Shown here in pieces: positions 1 through 5,296 of a stretch of 5,296 bases of DNA. Position 1 is the stretch's first letter. Every line of letters begins with the position of its first letter. A model generated the notes under the pieces. That model ran no database searches. It was not told the DNA's origin and worked only from the letters and a program-made list of their open reading frames with translations. The position numbers were made by a program, and so were the translations under genes. The DNA lies in the NCBI GenBank assembly GCA_900772435.1, contig CAAHEM010000123.1, forward strand, positions 1 to 5,296. Reading direction: 5' to 3'. Origin of the DNA: Bacilli bacterium (lineage in GTDB: Bacteria > Bacillota_I > Bacilli_A > RF39 > UBA660).

Positions 1-44
1 TTAATGTTTATTGCATACTATACATACGTTTTATTAGCATAAAC

Positions 45-73
45 TTGCAATACTTCACGATTTTCTATATAAT
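45..73 (+). promoter_or_regulatory. Sigma-A type promoter of the four-gene operon
   Basis: A -35 box TTGCAA (45-50, four of six consensus bases) is followed after exactly 17 bases by a perfect -10 box TATAAT (68-73). Transcription should begin near 80, giving a leader of only about 20 bases before the ATG at 101. No other convincing promoter is seen between the following four genes, so this one probably drives the whole set. Positions 1-44 show no recognisable gene or site. Confidence 0.75.
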
Positions 74-83
74 AATTATAGAA
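63..83. repeat. Inverted repeat over the -10 box and start site, possible operator
   Basis: TTCTATA (63-69) and TATAGAA (77-83) are perfect 7-base inverted arms separated by 7 bases. The element covers the -10 box and the predicted transcription start, where a repressor could block initiation. It is very AT-rich, so chance is a real alternative, and it matches no operator I recognise. Confidence 0.3.
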
Positions 84-87
84 TTGT

Positions 88-92
88 GAGGT
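88..92 (+). promoter_or_regulatory. Ribosome binding site that sets the start of the first gene
   Basis: GAGGT lies 8 bases before ATG 101, a normal Shine-Dalgarno distance. An in-frame GTG at 86 would extend the protein by five residues, but that GTG is part of the Shine-Dalgarno sequence itself and has no site of its own, so ATG 101 is the preferred start. Confidence 0.8.
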
Positions 93-100
93 ATTTTTTA

Positions 101-979
101 ATGAGAAAAAGATTTGGTGACAGAAGAGATGGAAAGAGAGTTAAAGTAGATGGTTTACATCAGTTACTTATTGATTTAAAGCCTATAAGATGTGACTCAG
201 ATGTATACATTAATCAAAAAGTAGATGTAACAAATTTAGTTAAATATATAGAAAAAAAGAAAAAGGATAATCCTGATATGAGAATAACATATTTTCATGC
301 ATTTACTATGGCATTTGCAAAGTTATTTTATAATAGAGAATTATTAAATAGATTCATATGTGATAGAAAGACATACAGAAGAAATGATGTAATAATAGCT
401 TTCACTGCAAAAATTGCATTTGAAGATTATAGTGAAGAAGTAATGATTAACTTAAAGATAGATGAAGATGATACTTTAGATACTGTTAGTAAAAAAGTAT
501 ATGCAAGAGTTAAAAAACTAAGAAACTCAAAACAAACAGATAAAAAAGAAAATACCAATAATGCCGTAGATGTCATTGGACATATGCCAGGTATTATTAG
601 AATTCCTTTAGTAGGATTTATTAAATGGTTAGATAAAAAAGGATGGATTCCAGCAAGTTTAGTAGAAGATAACTTATATTATAGTACAATAATTTTATCA
701 AATTTAGGTAATTTTGGTATTGGCTCAATATATCACAACCTAACTAATTTTGGAACAAGTTCAATGCTTGCTACAATGGGAAAAATTCATAAAGAAACTA
801 TAGTAGATGAAAATGGAAAAACAAAAGTTATGGATGTTTGCGATTTTGGAGTAAACATGGATGAAAGAATCGCAGATGGATATTATTTTGCTAAATCATT
901 AAAAATGTTTGAATATATAATTAATAACCCAGAATTACTGGAAGAAAGAGCAGATGCAAAAATAGATTATGAAGAATAA
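101..979 (+). CDS. Stand-alone CAT/E2-fold acyltransferase (2-oxo acid dehydrogenase E2 catalytic-domain family), variant active site
   Basis: This 292-residue protein looks like the catalytic domain of 2-oxo acid dehydrogenase E2 subunits and chloramphenicol acetyltransferase, enzymes that move acyl groups to or from CoA. Seen: an SNLGNFG segment (200-206) and TNFGTSSMLATMGKI (215-229), which correspond to the E2 core strands, and a C-terminal DERIADG (254-260) at the position of the E2 motif DHRxxDG. The catalytic His is replaced by Glu255, while Asp259 and Gly260 are kept. There is no lipoyl or E1/E3-binding domain and no E1 or E3 gene nearby, so membership of a pyruvate-dehydrogenase-type complex is unlikely. 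A hydrophobic/aromatic stretch with PGIIRIPLVGFIKWLDKKGW (163-182) could bind a membrane surface or acyl chain. It overlaps the downstream acyl-CoA ligase gene by 11 bases, which suggests that it uses that enzyme's acyl-CoA product (inference). The fold call is firm; substrate and activity are unknown. Confidence 0.82.
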   Translation: MRKRFGDRRDGKRVKVDGLHQLLIDLKPIRCDSDVYINQKVDVTNLVKYIEKKKKDNPDMRITYFHAFTMAFAKLFYNRELLNRFICDRKTYRRNDVIIAFTAKIAFEDYSEEVMINLKIDEDDTLDTVSKKVYARVKKLRNSKQTDKKENTNNAVDVIGHMPGIIRIPLVGFIKWLDKKGWIPASLVEDNLYYSTIILSNLGNFGIGSIYHNLTNFGTSSMLATMGKIHKETIVDENGKTKVMDVCDFGVNMDERIADGYYFAKSLKMFEYIINNPELLEERADAKIDYEE

Positions 980-2834
980 TGAAGAAATAGAAAAAATAGA
1001 TAAAAAACAAGAAAAAATAAATAAAAGAGAAGCCAAAAAGGCTCAAAAAGAAAAACTTCGTATTTTAAAAGACGAAGCAAAAAAGATAAAGAAAGAACAA
1101 AAGGAATATGATAGAGCTATACGTAAAAATATAGTTCTAACTCCTTGGACCAAATATTATAAAGATGGTGTAACCGAACACCTAAAGTATCCTAATGGAA
1201 CAATGGTAGGATACTTATTAGAAGCAGTTGCTAGATATCCAGAAGACACGGCAATTGAATATTATGGAAGAACTTATACTTATAGAACATTCTATGAAAT
1301 GATAAGAGATACAGCAAAATCATTAAAAGCTGAAGGAGTAAAAGAAGGAGATAAAATTGCAATCTTCATGCCAAATACACCTCAAGCAGTAATGATGTTT
1401 TATGCTGCAAATATGATAGGAGCAGTTGCTGCTTTAATACACCCAATGTCAGCTGAAAATGAAATACAAGATTATTTAAATACTTCAGGGTCAACATTTC
1501 TTTTGACATTAGATTTAATATATGAAAAAATACATAATATTATAGATAATACTAAAGTAAATAAAATAGTTGTGGCATCAGTCGGAGAAAGTTTAAAAAA
1601 TATTAAAAAGTTCTTATATAAATTTAAAAGTAGAGGAACTGTACCAAAAATAGAACTTTCTGATGATATCATGACTTGGAAAGAGTTTATTAATTATGGA
1701 TATGATTATGAAGGAGAAATAGCTTGCCTTAAAGGACCAAACGATCCAGCTGTTATTCTATATAGTGGTGGAACAAGTGGTAAACCAAAAGGAATACTTC
1801 TATCAAACCTTAACTTTAATGCTTTAGCACTTACTTCTCATAAAATGATAGAACAATCTGGCAATAAAGAATCAATATTAGCAATTTTACCAATATTTCA
1901 TGGATTTGGTTTAGGAGTATGTATTCATACAACATTATGTTGTGGTATGAGAGTAGTATTAATACCAAAATTCTCACCAAAAGAATTTGCACATCTTCTT
2001 CATAAACATGAAATATCAATAGTATGTGCAGTACCATCACTTTATGAAAGTATGACTAAAATGAAACTTGGAAAACATGATTTAGCTCACCTAAAATGTG
2101 CAATTAGTGGTGGAGACTTTATGTCAAGAGATTTAAAAAATAAAGTTGATGCATACTTTAAAGAACATGGAAGTACAGCAGAAGTAAGAGTAGGATATGG
2201 ACTTACTGAAGCAAGTGCAGCAATTTGTGTAACACCAACAGGTGAATATAGAGAAGGTTCTATTGGAATTCCTTTTCCAGATACATACTTTAAAATAGTA
2301 AGAGTTGGAACTCATGATACAGTACCATACGGAGAAGATGGTGAAATTTGTATAAGCGGACCAACAGTAATGATGGGATACTTAAATAACTTAGAAGAAA
2401 CTATCCAAACACTTCAAGTACATAAAGACGGAAGAACTTGGTTACATACTGGAGATGTTGGATGCATGGATAAAGATGGATTTGTTTACTTTAAACAAAG
2501 AGTTAAAAGAATAATTATTTCTAATGGCTATAACTTATATCCATCACATATAGAAACAATAATAAATCAACACCCAGCAGTGTTTACAAGTACAGTAATT
2601 GGAATACCTCACCCAAGAAAAGTACAAGTAGCAAAAGCATTTGTAGTTCTAAAAGAAGGATATACTCCAAGTAAAGAACTAGAAAAAGATATTAGAAAAC
2701 ATTGTGAAAAAAATCTAGCAATTTATAGTTTACCAGCAGAATATGAATTTAGGGAAACACTTCCTAAAACAGCAGTTGGTAAAGTTGCCTATAGAGAACT
2801 AGAAAAAGAAGAAATGAATAAGGAGAATAAATAG
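969..2834 (+). CDS. AMP-forming acyl-CoA ligase (long-chain fatty acid-CoA ligase-like) with charged N-terminal extension
   Basis: This 621-residue member of the adenylate-forming (ANL) superfamily should activate a carboxylic acid with ATP to an acyl-AMP and then load it on CoA. Seen motifs: the phosphate-binding loop YSGGTSGKPKG (265-275), YGLTEAS (410-416), the hinge-side HTGD (493-496) and a C-terminal domain ending in LPKTAVGKVAYREL, with the expected catalytic lysine at 605. All core motifs look intact. Residues 1-53 are an extra lysine- and glutamate-rich helix, probably a coiled coil, before the usual family start around PWTKYY (59-64). The ATG at 969 lies inside the upstream gene, with no good Shine-Dalgarno close to it, and the next in-frame ATG is too far in (residue 79). 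Translation is therefore probably coupled to termination at 977-979. The stop is a tandem TAG-TAA. Fatty acids are the likeliest substrates from overall resemblance, but specificity cannot be read. Confidence 0.92.
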   Translation: MKNNEEIEKIDKKQEKINKREAKKAQKEKLRILKDEAKKIKKEQKEYDRAIRKNIVLTPWTKYYKDGVTEHLKYPNGTMVGYLLEAVARYPEDTAIEYYGRTYTYRTFYEMIRDTAKSLKAEGVKEGDKIAIFMPNTPQAVMMFYAANMIGAVAALIHPMSAENEIQDYLNTSGSTFLLTLDLIYEKIHNIIDNTKVNKIVVASVGESLKNIKKFLYKFKSRGTVPKIELSDDIMTWKEFINYGYDYEGEIACLKGPNDPAVILYSGGTSGKPKGILLSNLNFNALALTSHKMIEQSGNKESILAILPIFHGFGLGVCIHTTLCCGMRVVLIPKFSPKEFAHLLHKHEISIVCAVPSLYESMTKMKLGKHDLAHLKCAISGGDFMSRDLKNKVDAYFKEHGSTAEVRVGYGLTEASAAICVTPTGEYREGSIGIPFPDTYFKIVRVGTHDTVPYGEDGEICISGPTVMMGYLNNLEETIQTLQVHKDGRTWLHTGDVGCMDKDGFVYFKQRVKRIIISNGYNLYPSHIETIINQHPAVFTSTVIGIPHPRKVQVAKAFVVLKEGYTPSKELEKDIRKHCEKNLAIYSLPAEYEFRETLPKTAVGKVAYRELEKEEMNKENK

Positions 2835-2839
2835 TAAGT

Positions 2840-4228
2840 ATGAAAAAGTATGATGTGGCAATCATAGGTGCAGGTCCAGCAGGATTATTTTGTGCTTATG
2901 AACTTAAAGAAAAAAATCCAAAAATAAAAGTAGCACTTATTGATAAAGGACATAGAGCAGAAACAAGAATGTGTCCTATGAAAGTCAATGGTGGTAAATG
3001 TGTTAATTGTAAAGTTTGCCAAATCTTGTCAGGATATGGCGGAGCTGGAACATTCTCAGATGGAAAATTAAACTTTATACCAAAGCTTGGAAAAAGTGAT
3101 TTATTTAAGTATATGTCACAATCAGAAGCATACAAACTTATAGATGATACAGAAGAAATATTTACTAAATTTAAAATGGATAGCGATGTTTACCCATCAA
3201 ATATGGATGAAGCAAATCAAATTAAAAAAGAAGTTGCTAAAACAGGAGCTAGACTTTTAGTAATTAAACAAAAACACTTAGGTAGTGATAAACTACCAGG
3301 TTATATAAAAGATTTTACTGATTATTTAGAAAACGAAGGCGTAGAAATATATGAAAACGCTAATGTTTCAGATATAATAAGTAAAAAAGAAGATGAACAC
3401 GAATTAGTAATAGATGGAAAAGAAAGCATAGTAGCTAAAAATGTAGTAGTAGCCCCAGGCAGAACTGGAGCTAAATGGATACAAGAATTAGCTGATAAAT
3501 ATAGTATTCCATACACAAGTCAAAGTATAGAAATAGGTGTAAGAGTAGAAGTAAGAAAAGAAATATTAGAAGATATTACTAATGTAATTTATGATCCAAC
3601 AATATTTATAAAGACTGATACTTACACTGATGAAATAAGAACATTCTGTACTAATCCAGGAGGATTCGTAGCTAAAGAAAATTACTATGGATTCATATGT
3701 GTAAATGGTCACTCATTAAAAGATATAAAATCTAACAATTCAAACTTTGCATTTATTAGCAAAGTTGGTCTTACAGAACCAGTAACAAATACAAGATTAT
3801 ATGGTGAAAGTATTGCTAGAATAGCTAACACTTTAGGAGATGGAAAACCAATAATTCAATCACTTAGAGATCTAAAAAAAGGAAGAAGAAGTGAATGGAA
3901 AAGAATAAATAAAGGTTTTATTGAGCCAACACTTAAAGATTGTGTAGCAGGCGATTTATCACTAGTACTTCCTCATAGAATAATTACAAATATTTTAGAA
4001 GGATTAGAAAAATTAGATAAAATAATTCCTGGTGTTAACAATGATGAAACATTACTTTATGGACCAGAAATCAAATTCTTTAGTAATGAAATAGATACTA
4101 ACAATAAATTTAAACTTGAAAATTATAATATATATTTTGTTGGTGATGGAGCTGGTAAAGCAGGAAACATAGTAACAGCGGCAGCAACAGGTCTAGTAGC
4201 AGCAAGAGATATAATAGAGAAAAAATAA
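2840..4228 (+). CDS. FAD-dependent dehydrogenase/oxidoreductase, COG2509 type
   Basis: This 462-residue flavoprotein starts with a Rossmann FAD-binding motif GAGPAG (10-15). An acidic Asp35 ends the next strand (VALID), where the FAD ribose is normally held. A second FAD-contact segment, VVVAPGRTG, lies at 202-210, and the C-terminal GDGAG (435-439) is the usual GD motif binding the flavin ribityl phosphate. Between them is the block typical of the COG2509 family: MCPM, then GKCVNCKVCQ, then SGYGGAGTFSDGKLN (44-78). It carries four cysteines at 45, 54, 57 and 60, which could bind a metal or Fe-S cluster or act as redox thiols. The family's physiological substrate is, to my knowledge, not established. 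There is no signal peptide or membrane segment, so it is cytosolic. An AAGGAG at 2820-2825 lies 14 bases before the ATG, a long but usable spacing. The gene follows the ligase by 5 bases and precedes the next gene by 1 base. Confidence 0.88.
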   Translation: MKKYDVAIIGAGPAGLFCAYELKEKNPKIKVALIDKGHRAETRMCPMKVNGGKCVNCKVCQILSGYGGAGTFSDGKLNFIPKLGKSDLFKYMSQSEAYKLIDDTEEIFTKFKMDSDVYPSNMDEANQIKKEVAKTGARLLVIKQKHLGSDKLPGYIKDFTDYLENEGVEIYENANVSDIISKKEDEHELVIDGKESIVAKNVVVAPGRTGAKWIQELADKYSIPYTSQSIEIGVRVEVRKEILEDITNVIYDPTIFIKTDTYTDEIRTFCTNPGGFVAKENYYGFICVNGHSLKDIKSNNSNFAFISKVGLTEPVTNTRLYGESIARIANTLGDGKPIIQSLRDLKKGRRSEWKRINKGFIEPTLKDCVAGDLSLVLPHRIITNILEGLEKLDKIIPGVNNDETLLYGPEIKFFSNEIDTNNKFKLENYNIYFVGDGAGKAGNIVTAAATGLVAARDIIEKK

Positions 4229-4229
4229 T

Positions 4230-5177
4230 ATGGCAAATAAAAAAGAATTCACAGAAGAAGGATACTATAATTTAAAAATTTTTGCTCATGATTCTATACT
4301 ATTAGAAATGGTAGAAGATCATGTGGATTACTTAGATATGCTTATAAAAGCAACAATGGAAGGACTGGACCACTCCAAAGAACTTGTTCCAGAAGGAAGC
4401 TACACAAAGAGTAGTATAAAAGATACAATTGAATTAACAAAAGAATTTTTAGATTCAGTTAGTGATAATTATGGAAATAATTTTGAAAAATTTCTAAATG
4501 ATGGAACAGTAAATCTATATTATTTAGAAGACGAAGAAAGTGTAGAAGAAAATGGAGAATATGCATATTATGATCCGGACGATAAAGGACATAAAAATAT
4601 AAATATGCCACTTGAAGGAACAACTTTAGATTCATTTATCTTGACACACGAATTTATACATTCACAAAATTCTAGTGAAGAAGACGAATCATTAGATAGA
4701 GCATTCCTATCAGAAGGAGTATCTAGAATGTATGAACTATTACTATATAGATATATGGAAGATAATCTTATTTTAAGAGATGACGCAAATGAATTTTTAA
4801 AATATTATTTAAGAAGACTTTATAATAGTGCTGCTGCATTGAAAGAAATTACAGATGTTATTAAAAGATTTGATTCAACAAAAATTAATATAAATGAATT
4901 CAAAGAAAAGCCAAAATATGCGAGAAGGATATATCATGCAATTGAAACAAGATTTAAATATTTTATAGGAGAAGCACTTGCATTATATACATACTATAAT
5001 GTAGAAAGAGGAATAGTAACTCCTAAAAATATAGAAGATATGTCAAATAGTTTAAATAAACATGGTAATTTTACTTCAATAAATTATATCTTACCAAAGA
5101 TACCAAATGAAGAAGAATTTACAAAAGCACTTATGGCAGTAAAAAATGAAGTAAGAAGCAAAACTATGAAAATATAA
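4230..5177 (+). CDS. Gluzincin-like zinc metallopeptidase of unrecognised family
   Basis: I do not recognise this 315-residue protein as a named family. It contains a clear zincin motif HEFIH (140-144), preceded by a hydrophobic helix start (TLDSFILT). This is followed 17 residues later by Glu162 in LSEGVSRMYE, which resembles the third zinc ligand helix of gluzincins such as M1 aminopeptidases (HExxH-x18-E). His140, His144 and Glu162 would bind zinc, and Glu141 would activate water. The N-terminal 90 residues look helical and acidic. GTVNLYYLE (92-100) could be the substrate-binding edge strand. The C-terminal FIGEALALYTYY (245-256) recalls the last helices of M3-type oligopeptidases. No signal peptide or transmembrane segment is visible, so it should act in the cytosol. 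The ATG is one base after the preceding stop codon and has only a poor binding site, suggesting translational coupling. The catalytic residues look complete; the substrate is unknown. Confidence 0.75.
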   Translation: MANKKEFTEEGYYNLKIFAHDSILLEMVEDHVDYLDMLIKATMEGLDHSKELVPEGSYTKSSIKDTIELTKEFLDSVSDNYGNNFEKFLNDGTVNLYYLEDEESVEENGEYAYYDPDDKGHKNINMPLEGTTLDSFILTHEFIHSQNSSEEDESLDRAFLSEGVSRMYELLLYRYMEDNLILRDDANEFLKYYLRRLYNSAAALKEITDVIKRFDSTKININEFKEKPKYARRIYHAIETRFKYFIGEALALYTYYNVERGIVTPKNIEDMSNSLNKHGNFTSINYILPKIPNEEEFTKALMAVKNEVRSKTMKI

Positions 5178-5190
5178 TTCATAGTTTTTT
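5160..5190 (+). terminator. Probable intrinsic terminator straddling the last stop codon
   Basis: AAACTATGAA (5161-5170) pairs perfectly with TTCATAGTTT (5178-5187) around a 7-base loop; position 5160 adds one further pair with 5188. A run of six T (5185-5190) begins within the 3' arm. The stop codon TAA (5175-5177) lies in the loop, so the stem overlaps the end of the coding sequence. Only two pairs are G-C, so it may be a weak terminator that allows read-through. Confidence 0.55.
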
Positions 5191-5210
5191 AATTATTTAA
5201 ACTTTTATTC

Positions 5211-5239
5211 TTTTAAATGATTTTAATATATGTTAAAAT
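5211..5239 (+). promoter_or_regulatory. Possible extended -10 promoter for the ParA-like gene
   Basis: TGTTAAAAT (5231-5239) is an extended -10 element (TG-n-TAAAAT, five of six bases to TATAAT). The -35 region, TTTTAA at 5211-5216 with 17-base spacing, matches poorly, which is tolerable with an extended -10. Transcription would start near 5246, leaving a leader of about 20 bases, as in the first operon. In such AT-rich DNA the call is tentative. Confidence 0.45.
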
Positions 5240-5266
5240 ATTACATAGATAAGAGAGGTAACTATC

Positions 5267-5296
5267 GTGGGAAAAATAATATCATTAGTAAATCAA
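5267..5296 (+). CDS. parA: ParA/Soj-type chromosome or plasmid partitioning ATPase, 5' end only
   Basis: A GTG start at 5267 opens a frame that runs off the right edge after ten codons, reading MGKIISLVNQ. This is the usual opening of ParA/Soj/MinD-type deviant Walker ATPases, where KGGVGKTT would follow at once. A strong Shine-Dalgarno, AGAGAGGT (5252-5259), sits 7 bases before the GTG and supports the start. ParA proteins bind DNA non-specifically in an ATP-dependent way and move ParB-parS complexes during segregation. In Firmicutes the chromosomal gene usually lies near oriC beside parB, but plasmid and integrative-element copies exist too. The Walker motif is outside the window, so the call rests on ten residues plus the start context. 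Confidence 0.68.
   Translation, partial: MGKIISLVNQ

Noticed and set aside
86..100. In-frame GTG at 86 as the start of the acyltransferase, adding five residues
   Set aside because: The GTG forms part of the Shine-Dalgarno sequence for ATG 101 and has no binding site of its own within a usable distance downstream of the predicted transcription start near 80.
101..979. Pyruvate/2-oxoglutarate dehydrogenase E2 subunit
   Set aside because: It lacks lipoyl and peripheral subunit-binding domains, has Glu instead of the catalytic His, and has no E1 or E3 gene beside it.
1472..2315. Minus-strand open frames at 1472-1672, 1831-2040 and 2133-2315
   Set aside because: All lie inside the ligase gene, have low-complexity compositions (Leu/Ile- or Cys/Ser-rich) and lack credible start sites; they are antisense shadows.
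2896..3516. Minus-strand open frames at 2896-3135 and 3322-3516
   Set aside because: They are antisense to the well-supported flavoprotein gene and show no recognisable domain.
2840..4228. MnmG/GidA tRNA-modification flavoprotein, often located near parA
   Set aside because: At 462 residues it is much shorter than MnmG (about 620), and it carries the COG2509 SGYGGAGTFSDGK block rather than MnmG motifs.
1..5296. CRISPR array, tRNA/rRNA gene, insertion sequence or riboswitch
   Set aside because: No spaced direct repeats, tRNA-like cloverleaf, transposase motif or long structured leader was seen; the non-coding stretches are only about 100 and 89 bases long.

Overview
The window is strongly AT-rich. 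Its genes start with ATG or GTG behind GAGG-type ribosome binding sites, use AGA/GGA/TTA/ATA codons heavily, and end in TAA or TAG. This fits a low-GC Firmicute (Clostridia or a related Bacilli/Erysipelotrichia-like gut lineage); the species cannot be named from the sequence alone. All recognised genes are on the + strand.

Layout: positions 1-100 hold a good housekeeping (sigma-A type) promoter and a short leader. Four genes follow with almost no spacing: a stand-alone CAT/E2-fold acyltransferase (101-979), an AMP-forming acyl-CoA ligase with a lysine-rich N-terminal extension (969-2834), a COG2509-type FAD-dependent dehydrogenase (2840-4228), and a cytosolic HExxH zinc-metallopeptidase-like protein of no recognised family (4230-5177). 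The junctions are an 11-base overlap, a 5-base gap and a 1-base gap, so the four look like one transcription unit with translational coupling. A weak intrinsic terminator straddles the last stop codon. After an 89-base gap with a probable extended -10 promoter, the first ten codons of a ParA/Soj-type ATPase run off the right edge.

How the genes may work together: the ligase should make an acyl-adenylate and then an acyl-CoA, and the overlapping CAT-fold protein is a natural acyl acceptor/transferase partner. The flavoprotein could oxidise or reduce the acyl chain or another substrate, and the metallopeptidase-like protein could process a peptide or protein target. The ligase chemistry and the flavin and zinc motifs are readable in the sequence; the shared pathway is inference. 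The most unusual points are a CAT/E2-fold acyltransferase with Glu where the catalytic His should be, its pairing with the ligase, and the unrecognised gluzincin-like protein closing the operon.
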